NCBI GenBank assembly: GCA_943914745.1 | Contig: CALUDF010000014.1 | Span: 1-19,527 of the forward strand | DNA length: 19,527 nt | Source of the DNA: an uncultured Bacteriovorax sp. | GTDB taxonomy: Bacteria; Bdellovibrionota; Bacteriovoracia; Bacteriovoracales; Bacteriovoracaceae | Reading direction: 5' to 3' | In this document: positions 1 through 7,280 of the stretch, piece by piece | Position numbering within the stretch: position 1 is the stretch's first letter | Layout: the number at the start of each line of letters is the position of its first letter | Translations under genes and position numbers: made by a program | The notes under the pieces: generated by a model | Database searches by the model: none | What the model was told of the DNA's origin: nothing | What the model saw: only the letters and a program-made list of their open reading frames with translations

Positions 1-87
1 ATATTTAGATCTTTCTCAACCTTACTTTGTCTAACATCTACGCATTAGGCTACAAATTGCTTCATCTTTCCTCTATAAAGACCGCCT

Positions 88-1068
88 ATGACACTAAAAA
101 GACTTTCATTTATTCCATTATTGGCACTCTCTTCACTCGCATCTGCCTATGCGGGTACCTGGAGCACTGATAAATATCAAGGAATCTACGGGGCAAGAAA
201 TTATAAAATTTATGTTCCAGAAAATCTTTCTCCCAATGAAAAGCCCGCAATTGTTGTCATGCTTCATGGCTGCGAGCAATCGCCTTCTGACTTTGCCAAA
301 GGCTCTCGCATTGAGAAATGGGCCGACAAAGAAAAATTCATCGCCCTTTTTCCAGAGCAAAGCATCGCCTACAATTCTTATAAATGCTGGAACTGGATTC
401 TTCCGGCCAACAACGCCCGTGCAGGTGAGGCGCAAGTTATCATCGACATGCTCGATAAAACGATTTCAAAATTTAATGCAGATAAAGAGAGAATCTTTGC
501 CGCTGGCATGAGTGCTGGTGCATCGATGGTGAACATTTTAGGAAATTGTTACCCTGAAAGATTTAAGGCCCTGGCCTCTCACGATGGCTCACAATTTTAT
601 TCATCTTATATCGGAATTGATTTTGCCGATGTCGTCGTCAACGGGGCCAATGTTCCTGCGACGAGCGCGGGACTCTACGGCAACAACTGCTCATTTTTTG
701 TGAGCAACAGACCAAAAGTCATGCCGATCATTATTTTTCACGGGCTAAATTCCCCTCTCATGAGCCCAATCCATGCTTTTCAAGTCGAAACTGAATTTAA
801 AGTTTTCAATGATTTTTTAGACAATGGAATCAGGGACAACTCTTACTTTCTAGAAAAAAGTGCCGTGAGCGTTCCTGACACTGAGACTTATGGCTACACT
901 CTCTATAAAACAGTCAATTCGCAAAATGACGTTTTTATCGAGCGCTACATGATTAACAATCTCTCACATAGCTGGAGCGGTGGTGTCCCAGACCTTCCGT
1001 ACAATGAACCAAAAGGTCCGGATGCGAGTGCTTTGATCATGAAATTCTTTAAGCGCTTTGGGCTTTAA
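88..1068 (+). CDS. Secreted esterase of the PHB depolymerase (LpqC-like) family
   Basis: This 326-residue protein is probably an exported alpha/beta-hydrolase of the Esterase_PHB family, whose members cleave polyhydroxyalkanoate or feruloyl/acetyl esters. A signal peptide covers about residues 1-22, ending near AYA. The oxyanion-side motif LHGCEQSPSDFA lies at 59-70, and a block typical of the family (CWNW) at 100-103. The nucleophile elbow is GMSAG at 140-144 with Ser142, and the likely catalytic His294 sits in LSHSWSGG. The family usually has HGxxD; here residues 218-222 read HGLNS, so the expected acid is missing at that place. A TATAAA hexamer at 74-79 lies 8 bases before the ATG and there is no good Shine-Dalgarno sequence. 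The gene stands alone and converges on the next gene. The fold is confident; the substrate is not known. Confidence 0.85.
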   Translation: MTLKRLSFIPLLALSSLASAYAGTWSTDKYQGIYGARNYKIYVPENLSPNEKPAIVVMLHGCEQSPSDFAKGSRIEKWADKEKFIALFPEQSIAYNSYKCWNWILPANNARAGEAQVIIDMLDKTISKFNADKERIFAAGMSAGASMVNILGNCYPERFKALASHDGSQFYSSYIGIDFADVVVNGANVPATSAGLYGNNCSFFVSNRPKVMPIIIFHGLNSPLMSPIHAFQVETEFKVFNDFLDNGIRDNSYFLEKSAVSVPDTETYGYTLYKTVNSQNDVFIERYMINNLSHSWSGGVPDLPYNEPKGPDASALIMKFFKRFGL

Positions 1069-1081
1069 AACCTTAAATAAA

Positions 1082-1108
1082 AAAGGCCCACACAATGTGC
1101 AGGCCTTT
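1082..1108 (-). terminator. Rho-independent terminator between two convergent genes
   Basis: The arms AAAGGCC (1082-1088) and GGCCTTT (1102-1108) form a stem around a partly paired loop (CAC 1091-1093 with GTG 1097-1099). Read on the minus strand, the stem runs into a T-rich tail, so it best fits termination of the minus-strand gene that ends at 1134. The plus-strand T run is only three bases before the stem ends, so it may work weakly in that direction too. Confidence 0.65.
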
Positions 1109-1133
1109 CATGAAATCAAAATCAAATTTTTAA

Positions 1134-2000
1134 TTAATCCAGCTTATAAAGCTTCCCATCACCAGAGATGAAGAAAGCCTCATTCGTCGTGATCTGTCTC
1201 GTCCAGTTCTTAACCGTGTAAGAGATTTCAATCGTCGCACCGGCCACCACATTTGCAGTAGATCCTACGTTAGAGATAGCGATTAACTGAGAGCTTGCAT
1301 CTAAGTCAAATCCCCAAGAGATTGTGATGTTTCTTGCAGATGCTCTGATTCCTGTTAAGTATTTTCCTTTTCCTTCATGCTGACCACCGTACTGGAAAGT
1401 GATGCTGTAGATGAAAGTGACGATCTCTGATCCAAAACCATTCTTATAAGAAATCTTGTAGTGTTTTGTCACCGGGATCGACCAGTTACCCATGTCGTGA
1501 ACAACCAGGTCTTTAGTGTCTAGTCTTGGAAGAACCGAGACTGCGGCCATTGGATTGTTTGTGACAACCGCTTTTCCTTTTTCAATTGTTGGAATGACTT
1601 TTTGTCCGATGGCGATGAGCTTATCTAGCACCATGATCACACCATCAAGAACTCCTGTCGCCGTGACTTTTGGCCCTGTTCCTTCAGTTGTTGAGGCCAC
1701 AACTTTTGCACCAGGAGTAACGACAGCTTTTTCGTCAACTGGCCTTGGTGGAATGGCCGGAATGTTGAGGTTTATAACCGAAAGACCAAGTGTTGAATCA
1801 TTGATAAATTCCAAGGCATCTTCTTCTGAGAGCTCTTCAACTTTTGTCGATTTAATCATGTAATAAGGGTCTTGAATCGCTTCTTTCTTGCCAGTAAAAA
1901 GAGTTTCTTTAAACTTAAGGCCAGCAAATGCTTCTGCTGATAAGAGTTGAGACGCGACAACTACAGCTAAAGCAGTCTTAGTTAGATTCGAAGTTTTCAT
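1134..2000 (-). CDS. Exported protein of unknown function
   Basis: I do not recognise this 288-residue protein. The start at 2000 is chosen over an upstream in-frame one at 2024 because it gives a clean signal peptide (MKTSNLTKTALAVVVASQLL, cleavage near EAFA). It also has a GGGGGAA Shine-Dalgarno sequence about 9 bases upstream (2010-2014 on the plus strand). After the signal there is an acidic stretch with LSEEDALEF and a proline-rich piece (IPAIPPRP). A Gly/Val/Thr-rich middle follows. The C-terminal third has alternating hydrophobic and polar residues (YKISYKNGFGSEIVTFIYSITF), as expected for a beta-sandwich. There are no cysteines and no membrane helix after the signal, so a soluble periplasmic or extracellular protein is likely. 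It stands alone, divergent from the AlkB-like gene, with a terminator after it. Confidence 0.75.
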   Translation of the reverse strand: MKTSNLTKTALAVVVASQLLSAEAFAGLKFKETLFTGKKEAIQDPYYMIKSTKVEELSEEDALEFINDSTLGLSVINLNIPAIPPRPVDEKAVVTPGAKVVASTTEGTGPKVTATGVLDGVIMVLDKLIAIGQKVIPTIEKGKAVVTNNPMAAVSVLPRLDTKDLVVHDMGNWSIPVTKHYKISYKNGFGSEIVTFIYSITFQYGGQHEGKGKYLTGIRASARNITISWGFDLDASSQLIAISNVGSTANVVAGATIEISYTVKNWTRQITTNEAFFISGDGKLYKLD

Positions 2001-2113
2001 TTTGTAATTCCCCCACGGATACAATTTTCGTTAGACCCGTTTAACAACCAAATTATTAAAGGACAATTAGGTCTTCTAAAGTCAGTAAAAATTACATATA
2101 ACAGGGCATTGAA

Positions 2114-2143
2114 TTTACATTCAGCTTTAAGCCAAACTAAAAC
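2114..2143 (+). promoter_or_regulatory. Candidate sigma70-type promoter of the AlkB-like gene
   Basis: TTTACA at 2114-2119 and TAAAAC at 2138-2143 are separated by 18 bases. The -10 end is 8 bases before the ATG at 2152, so the transcript would have almost no leader, and no Shine-Dalgarno sequence is seen. The -10 match is only moderate. The rest of the 2001-2151 gap shows nothing clear apart from the ribosome site of the divergent gene. Confidence 0.4.
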
Positions 2144-2151
2144 CCTTTATT

Positions 2152-2982
2152 ATGAGCAAGAAAATAATCCTGAGAAAGGACGGACTCTTTTATCATCCGA
2201 CCTTCATTAAGAAAGACGAAAAAGACGCGATCTTAGAATGGCTGGGAACCCTTCACCCTATATGGGAGATGCGCTACTCAGAAAATAACCCTCCTCCTGA
2301 AGGAGACACCCAAAGACAGCTTCTTCGCCCGGTCTATTGGTTGGGCAATTGGCAGTTTGCCTGCCTTAATTACTATCATCCGCCAAAAGGCATCCATAAT
2401 AGATGCATCCGCGCTGAGGATTATCCAAAGGCCTTAAAGAAAATCATTGAGACCATCGAAGGCATCACTAAAATGCATTTTAAAAAGCATGAAGTCCCGC
2501 GCGGCTGGAAACTTAACACCTGCTTAATTAATTTCTATGGCACCTCTGTTGATGAAAACGGCAAGAAAGTCGACACCGCCCGCGTGGGCGATCACAAGGA
2601 CTTCGAACTGGGCCCAGTGGCCTCGATTTCTTTTGGAGAGCGCGCCTTCTTTCAATTTGTCATGGGCAAAAAAGATTTGAAAAACAATGTCATCTATGAG
2701 CAATGGTTAGAAGATTCTTCACTTCAGATTTTCGGCGGTGAACTCTATAAGGAAAAAGCCTTCCACCGCGTTCAGCGAGTTGAAAATAAACTCAAGACGA
2801 CCTTCAAGCTCAATGTGGAGAATTTTGAAACGAGAAGAATTAACTTCACTTTCAGATACGTACCCGTTGAACACATAATTCCCTTTAAGGAGCTGCCTCC
2901 TCCACAAAAAAGTGATGTCCTGGGTTACATGGAAACCCTGGCACGCCACTCACCGCATTTTGAGCGGGCCTTGAAAGAATAA
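2152..2982 (+). CDS. AlkB-like Fe(II)/2-oxoglutarate dioxygenase
   Basis: This 276-residue cytoplasmic protein carries the full iron and 2-oxoglutarate ligand set of the AlkB family. That set is H148-K-D150 (HxD), H205 in AFHRVQ, and the R229-x-N231-x-T233-x-R235 signature in RRINFTFR. The sequence before the HxD (CLINFYG at 124-130) and after it (VASISFGERAFFQF) also follows AlkB. AlkB enzymes oxidatively remove alkyl groups from nucleic-acid bases, though relatives act on RNA or protein. It is about 60 residues longer than Escherichia coli AlkB. The N-terminal region (1-120) has its own character, with a WEMRYSENNPPP segment, and there is a short insert at 131-144. Substrate choice, set by the N-terminal lid, cannot be read from sequence. 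It stands alone between an exported-protein gene and a small secreted-protein gene. Confidence 0.85.
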   Translation: MSKKIILRKDGLFYHPTFIKKDEKDAILEWLGTLHPIWEMRYSENNPPPEGDTQRQLLRPVYWLGNWQFACLNYYHPPKGIHNRCIRAEDYPKALKKIIETIEGITKMHFKKHEVPRGWKLNTCLINFYGTSVDENGKKVDTARVGDHKDFELGPVASISFGERAFFQFVMGKKDLKNNVIYEQWLEDSSLQIFGGELYKEKAFHRVQRVENKLKTTFKLNVENFETRRINFTFRYVPVEHIIPFKELPPPQKSDVLGYMETLARHSPHFERALKE

Positions 2983-3077
2983 ACCCTATTTTTATTACAC
3001 ACTTGCACACATTTTTTTTATCCATGAAATAATGCCTTGATAATCTTTTAGACTAAAACTTAACAAGGTAAACCAAG

Positions 3078-3590
3078 ATGAAGGCATTACTCTTTCTTGC
3101 TGCTCTTTCAATGACCATAAGTTTCCAGGCCATGGCGCATGCAAAAATTCTTAGTAAATGCTCCGTGAACATACATTCAGTCCTTGTAAGGGGGAAATAT
3201 GTCATTAAAAGCGAGAACGGCAGAACATATGCCGATATTACCACTACAGTAGGGCTTATTGGAGAAACTCAAAGGGTAGAGGTAAAAGTCACTGACTACG
3301 AACCAGTAAGGGCAGGAATCATACAGGGTTATGATATGGATGCAGATGAAAAAGATCATCTAACTTATGCTGAAAATTATGTTGATCATGCACTTTGGTT
3401 TGAAGTTAACCCTAACTTATCAAGGAACACGAAGTTTACTGTCGATCTAAGGGCCGTTCGCTTCGCGAAGATTTATGAGATGGTTGGGGAAGCTGGAGAG
3501 AGTATGGGGGCGCTGGTGGAGACAAAAGATGCCAATGGTCGTGCACTTGGAACATTCTTCAGTGGCCTTGATGCCCTTAACTGTCGCTAA
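3078..3590 (+). CDS. Small exported protein of unknown function
   Basis: This 170-residue protein has a clear signal peptide, MKALLFLAALSMTISFQAMA, with cleavage near residue 20. An AAGG Shine-Dalgarno sequence at 3065-3068 lies about 9 bases before the ATG. The mature part is rich in beta-type alternation (YVIKSENGRTYADITTTVGL; RVEVKVTDYEP). It has only two cysteines, C28 and C169, near the two ends, which could form one disulphide in the periplasm. A GRALGTFFSGLDALNCR end is conserved-looking. I do not recognise the family. It is 53 bases upstream of the antiporter gene on the same strand, but the two have no evident functional link. Confidence 0.7.
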   Translation: MKALLFLAALSMTISFQAMAHAKILSKCSVNIHSVLVRGKYVIKSENGRTYADITTTVGLIGETQRVEVKVTDYEPVRAGIIQGYDMDADEKDHLTYAENYVDHALWFEVNPNLSRNTKFTVDLRAVRFAKIYEMVGEAGESMGALVETKDANGRALGTFFSGLDALNCR

Positions 3591-3643
3591 AGAACTTGAA
3601 AAAAATGTAGTAAAAATAAGACGCTCAGAGTTTAATAGAGGGC

Positions 3644-5422
3644 ATGAATTCATTTATCAATCAGGCCCTCATTTTAATCGGCTCAGCCGTCATCCTCGTC
3701 CCTCTCTTTACCCGCTTGGGCCTAGGCTCAATCCTGGGCTATCTAGTCGCCGGCATATTGGTGGGCCCCTTTGGTTTTGACCATGCCCACGAAACTGAGA
3801 ACATCAAGCACTTCTCTGAACTAGGAGTGATGCTGCTTCTTTTTATTATCGGCTTAGAAATTCAACCTCGAAAACTTTGGCAGATGCGCACGAAACTTGT
3901 GGGTCTAGGAGGGCTTCAAGTCTTGGTGTGCTCTCTGGTTTTTATGGGCATCGGGATGAAGCTTAACCTCAGCACAGTCTCGGCAGGAGTCATTGGTTTT
4001 GCCCTCTCACTTTCTTCCACGGCCTTTGCTCTTCAGACCTTGAGCGAAAGAAGCCAGCTGGCAACAGAGTTCGGGCAATCATCATTTGCCGTTCTCCTCA
4101 TGCAGGACTTACTGGCAATCCCGGCCCTGGCACTGATTCCCACGCTGGCCGACTCGGGCACGAGCTCCCTCAACATCGGCACCTTCATTAAGTTTGTCGC
4201 CATCATCGCCTTTTTAGTTTTTGCCAGCAGGTTTATGATCAGGCCTATTTTTCGCGTGATTAGCTCCACGAGAATAAGAGAGCTTTTTACCGCCGTCACC
4301 TTAGTGATTGTTTTAGGTGTCGCGGCCCTGATGCTCTCCATCGGTCTTTCGGCGGCTTTGGGAACTTTCATCGCAGGAGTGCTTCTTGCCGACTCGGAAT
4401 ACCGCCACGAGCTTGAAGCGGATCTTGGGCCGTTTAAGAACCTCTTAATGGGTCTCTTCTTTATCGGCGTCGGAATGAGTGTCAATCTCGATTTAGTGAT
4501 CTCTAAACCAATCCTGGTTCTAGGTCTCTCGGTTGCCTATTTGATTTTCAAGCACACCTTGCTCTTTTTCATCGCTAGAACTTTTAAGATGGATAAGATG
4601 AATTCAAAACTCATGTCTTTGGCCATTGGACAAGGAGGAGAATTTGCGTTTGTGATCTTTGGGATTGCTCTGACCTACAACCTGGCCGCCCCAGACATCC
4701 TTTCTCTCTTGACGGTCGTCATCACCATCTCCATGGCCATGAGTCCGCTGCTTCTTTTATTAAATGACAAGTTTGAGGCCATCGCCTGCCAAAACAGCAA
4801 CACTCCTAATTACGACACGATTCAAGACGAGTCTCCCGAGGTCATCATCGCAGGCTTTGGGCGCTTTGGTCAGATCTTTGCCCGCGTCCTTCGCACCCAG
4901 AAGATTCCTTTTACGGCCATCGACCGCGACCCCAACCAAATCGAGCTCGTCAGGCGCTTTAGCCATAAAGTGTATTACGGCGATGCTTCGAGACTCGACA
5001 TTCTCGAGGCCGCAGGAATTGCCAAGGCAAAATATTTTGTTCTCGCTATCGATGATGTTGAGGACTCAATCAAGACGGCCAAGACCATCAGAGAAAAATA
5101 CCCACACGTTAAAATCTTTGCCCGCTCAAGAAACCGCGGCCACTCTTTTGACATGATGGACATGGGAGTCCATCGCATCAAGCGCGAAACTTTTGATTCG
5201 AGCTTAAACTTCGCCAGCGATCTCTTAGTTGAAATGGGACAGCCTGAAGAAAAGGTGCAAACACTCATTAAAAAATTTGCGGCCCACGACCTGGCCATGA
5301 TCACCGAACAACATAAGGTGCGAAATGATGAGAAAGAATTCTTAAGCGTCTATCATCAGGCCCAAGCACAACTGGCCGAAGTTTTAAGTCGCGATGAAAG
5401 CTCTGAAGAAGCGATGAAATAA
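3644..5422 (+). CDS. kefB: Kef-type K+/H+ antiporter of the CPA2 family
   Basis: This 592-residue inner-membrane protein has the two-part layout of KefB/KefC. About twelve membrane helices (residues 5-375) are followed by a cytoplasmic TrkA-N (RCK) nucleotide-binding domain (about 398-515). Landmarks are GLEIQPRKLW (70-79), the ion-path MQDLLAIPALA (153-163), and the loop GVLLADSEYRHELE (245-258) leading into GLFFIGVGMS, which is typical of glutathione-gated Kef proteins. The Rossmann motif is G404-F-G406-R-F-G409, with Asp427 at the end of the second strand. No TrkA-C domain follows, as in E. coli KefB/C. No KefF/KefG-like oxidoreductase gene is nearby. A TTTAAT hexamer at 3631-3636 lies 7 bases before the ATG. 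The family role is K+ efflux that acidifies the cytoplasm during electrophile stress. KefB versus KefC cannot be decided. Confidence 0.88.
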   Translation: MNSFINQALILIGSAVILVPLFTRLGLGSILGYLVAGILVGPFGFDHAHETENIKHFSELGVMLLLFIIGLEIQPRKLWQMRTKLVGLGGLQVLVCSLVFMGIGMKLNLSTVSAGVIGFALSLSSTAFALQTLSERSQLATEFGQSSFAVLLMQDLLAIPALALIPTLADSGTSSLNIGTFIKFVAIIAFLVFASRFMIRPIFRVISSTRIRELFTAVTLVIVLGVAALMLSIGLSAALGTFIAGVLLADSEYRHELEADLGPFKNLLMGLFFIGVGMSVNLDLVISKPILVLGLSVAYLIFKHTLLFFIARTFKMDKMNSKLMSLAIGQGGEFAFVIFGIALTYNLAAPDILSLLTVVITISMAMSPLLLLLNDKFEAIACQNSNTPNYDTIQDESPEVIIAGFGRFGQIFARVLRTQKIPFTAIDRDPNQIELVRRFSHKVYYGDASRLDILEAAGIAKAKYFVLAIDDVEDSIKTAKTIREKYPHVKIFARSRNRGHSFDMMDMGVHRIKRETFDSSLNFASDLLVEMGQPEEKVQTLIKKFAAHDLAMITEQHKVRNDEKEFLSVYHQAQAQLAEVLSRDESSEEAMK

Positions 5423-5460
5423 GGCAAAAAACAAAAAACGAAAAAAAATTGCCGGGGCAG

Positions 5461-5489
5461 TTGACTTACGCAAAAACTACGCTTATGAT
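5461..5489 (+). promoter_or_regulatory. lexA promoter with a possible LexA operator
   Basis: TTGACT (5461-5466), a 17-base spacer and TATGAT (5484-5489) make a near-consensus sigma70 promoter. Six bases separate the -10 box from the lexA ATG at 5496, so transcription should begin at or next to the start codon. A direct repeat TACGC at 5467-5471 and 5478-5482 has an 11-base period, one helical turn. It sits in the spacer, where a repressor such as LexA could block polymerase. The promoter is well supported; the operator role of the repeat is inferred. Confidence 0.75.
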
Positions 5490-5495
5490 TGTTTT

Positions 5496-6107
5496 ATGGC
5501 GATTACAAAAAAACAAAAAGAATTTTATGACTTCATTGTGGCCTACAACAAAGAACATGGCCACTCCCCAACTCAAAAAGAAATTAAAGATCACTTTGGT
5601 CTTAAGTCTTTTGGGTCAGTGCAAAAGTACCTTCAGTACTTAAATAAAGAAGGCCTGATTGAAAGAGAATGGAATCAACGCAGAAGCTTAGAAATTAAAA
5701 ATGATGAAGTCGAATCCGACTCTGATCATATTCCTCTTTTAGGAATGGTTGCTGCAGGGAACCCTATCGAGGCCATTGAAAATGCCACTAACATGATTTC
5801 AGTTCCCCGCACTTTTTTAAAAGGCGGCTTTAAATACTTCGCTCTCACTGTAAAGGGAGACTCGATGATTGAAGCAGGAATCCTAGAAGGTGATGTCATT
5901 GTTTGCCGATCAACTAAAGAAGCACGCAATGGCCAGATCGTTGTCGCTGTCATTGATGGTGAAGCAACGGTTAAAACTTTCAACCAACAAAAAAAGACTA
6001 TCGAACTTCTTCCTGCAAATAGAAATTACTCACCCATCCTCGTCGATGAAAATGTGGGGGATTTTAAAATTGTCGGAAACTTAGTAGGACTTCTTCGCTC
6101 TTACTAA
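5496..6107 (+). CDS. lexA: LexA repressor, SOS regulator
   Basis: This 203-residue protein matches LexA along its whole length. The N-terminal winged helix (1-66) binds SOS operators (KKQKEFYDFI; HSPTQKEIKDHFGLKS). The C-terminal S24 peptidase-like domain cuts itself when RecA filaments form on damaged DNA. The scissile bond is A87-G88 in GMVAAGNP, the nucleophile is Ser123 in GDSMIEAG, and the general base is Lys160 in ATVKTF. Start and length agree with E. coli LexA (202 residues). There is no Shine-Dalgarno sequence: the promoter -10 box ends 6 bases before the ATG, pointing to a leaderless mRNA. LexA normally represses its own gene. dinB, a usual LexA target, follows on the same strand. 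Confidence 0.97.
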   Translation: MAITKKQKEFYDFIVAYNKEHGHSPTQKEIKDHFGLKSFGSVQKYLQYLNKEGLIEREWNQRRSLEIKNDEVESDSDHIPLLGMVAAGNPIEAIENATNMISVPRTFLKGGFKYFALTVKGDSMIEAGILEGDVIVCRSTKEARNGQIVVAVIDGEATVKTFNQQKKTIELLPANRNYSPILVDENVGDFKIVGNLVGLLRSY

Positions 6108-6141
6108 TTTTTACTAAATTGTAGTCATTATTTAAAACTAT

Positions 6142-6159
6142 ACGCGCTACTTTAGCGTG
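6142..6159 (+). promoter_or_regulatory. Inverted repeat upstream of dinB, possible LexA site
   Basis: CGCTA (6145-6149), a CTT spacer and TAGCG (6153-6157) form a 5-base perfect inverted repeat, with one more pair after a mismatch (C6143 with G6159). A TACGC pentamer at 6141-6145 also matches the pentamer repeated in the lexA promoter. The site lies 24 bases before the chosen dinB start. The architecture (short arms, 3-base spacer) resembles the TTAC-N3-GTAA box reported for Bdellovibrio, but the bases differ. Its function is inferred. Confidence 0.35.
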
Positions 6160-6180
6160 AATGAATTCGTGCGCCTACTT

Positions 6181-7275
6181 ATGAGAAAAATTATTCATGT
6201 GGATATGGATTGCTTTTATGCTCAGGTCGAAATGCGAGACCGGCCTGAACTAAAAAATGTCCCTCTTGCTATAGGTGGTGCACCTGGAACCCGCAGTGTT
6301 CTTTGTACGAGTAACTATATTGCTAGAAAGTTTGGTGTAAAATCGGCGATGCCTACAGATTATGCAGTAAGGCTTTGTCCTAATCTCGTCGTTCTTCCAC
6401 CAAACTTTAGAAAATATCAGAAGGCCTCTGAGATCATTCAGAACATTTTTCTGAAGTACTCTCAAAAAGTCGAAACCGTCTCCTTAGATGAAGCCTATAT
6501 CGATGTCAGCGATCATGTGAGTGCAACAGACGTAGGACGAATGATCAAGGAAGATATTTTAAAAGCGACTGGACTTACCGCTTCTGTGGGCATTGCTCCT
6601 AATAAGTTTTTGGCAAAAATCGCCAGCGACTGGAAAAAACCAAATGGTTTTTTTGTGATTAGACCCCACGAAGTCAAAGCTTTCGTCAAAGATCTACCCG
6701 TAAAACTTATTCCTGGTGTTGGCAAAAAAGGACATCAGTGTTTAGAAAGTCTAGGCATTAAAACTTGTGAAGACTTAAGGCATTACCCTCCAGAAGTATT
6801 GGCCTTGAGTTTTGGCAAGTTTAGCCTGGATCTTTTCTATTACTCTCAAGGCATTGATGAGCGCGAAGTGTGCACTGAATGGGAGAGAAAATCTCTCAGC
6901 GTTGAAAACACATTCTTAAAAGACATGACCAATCCTGAAGAGATGAAGCTTTATCTAGAAGAGCTGCTTCATGAAATGAAAGATCGTGTTGAGCGCCATC
7001 TTGAAGATGAGCCACATAAAAAAATTAAAAAGATTTTTGTCAAAGTGAAATATTCGGATTTTAAGCAATCCACCTCCGAAGAGACACTCATTCCGTTTGA
7101 GTTTGACCTGGGCCATTTTGACAAGATGGCCAATATTGATAACTATTACCGCCTGCTCAATGTGAGCCTTGCAAAAAAAAGTAGCCCTGTACGTCTTCTA
7201 GGTGTTGGAGTAAGATTTCTAACAGGAGAAGAGGCCGATCCTATTCAATTAAGCCTGCTTCCTCTTTGTGCTTAG
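6181..7275 (+). CDS. dinB: DNA polymerase IV, Y-family translesion polymerase
   Basis: This 364-residue enzyme copies past damaged bases without proofreading. The start at 6181 is chosen over a GTG 24 bases upstream because MRKIIHVDMDCFYAQVE then aligns residue for residue with E. coli DinB. The catalytic carboxylates fall at D8, D103 and E104 (SLDEAYID), exactly the E. coli numbering. The steric-gate residue is Tyr13 after Phe12. A helix-hairpin-helix (LIPGVGKKG) lies in the thumb region, and the little-finger domain follows. The C terminus QLSLLPLCA fits the beta-clamp binding motif. No Shine-Dalgarno sequence is visible before the ATG. It lies 73 bases after lexA and only 5 bases before the MenE-MenH fusion gene, so it is likely cotranscribed with the latter. 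Confidence 0.95.
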   Translation: MRKIIHVDMDCFYAQVEMRDRPELKNVPLAIGGAPGTRSVLCTSNYIARKFGVKSAMPTDYAVRLCPNLVVLPPNFRKYQKASEIIQNIFLKYSQKVETVSLDEAYIDVSDHVSATDVGRMIKEDILKATGLTASVGIAPNKFLAKIASDWKKPNGFFVIRPHEVKAFVKDLPVKLIPGVGKKGHQCLESLGIKTCEDLRHYPPEVLALSFGKFSLDLFYYSQGIDEREVCTEWERKSLSVENTFLKDMTNPEEMKLYLEELLHEMKDRVERHLEDEPHKKIKKIFVKVKYSDFKQSTSEETLIPFEFDLGHFDKMANIDNYYRLLNVSLAKKSSPVRLLGVGVRFLTGEEADPIQLSLLPLCA

Positions 7276-7280
7276 AAAAA

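Noticed and set aside
1516..1863. 115-codon frame on the plus strand inside the exported-protein gene at 1134-2000
   Set aside because: It is antisense to a gene with a good signal peptide and ribosome site, and its Ser/Thr-rich composition is typical of a shadow frame.
3001..3060. Promoter for the small exported protein at 3078
   Set aside because: TTGCAC and AATAAT are 19 bases apart and other pairs fit no better, so none was called.
4033..4485. 150-codon open frame antisense to the antiporter gene
   Set aside because: It mirrors the membrane region of a well-supported gene, has a low-complexity Lys/Arg/Ser composition, and lacks a ribosome site.
6157..6180. GTG start 8 codons upstream of the dinB ATG
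   Set aside because: The ATG at 6181 gives exact E. coli DinB numbering for D8, D103 and E104; the GTG also lies inside the candidate operator.
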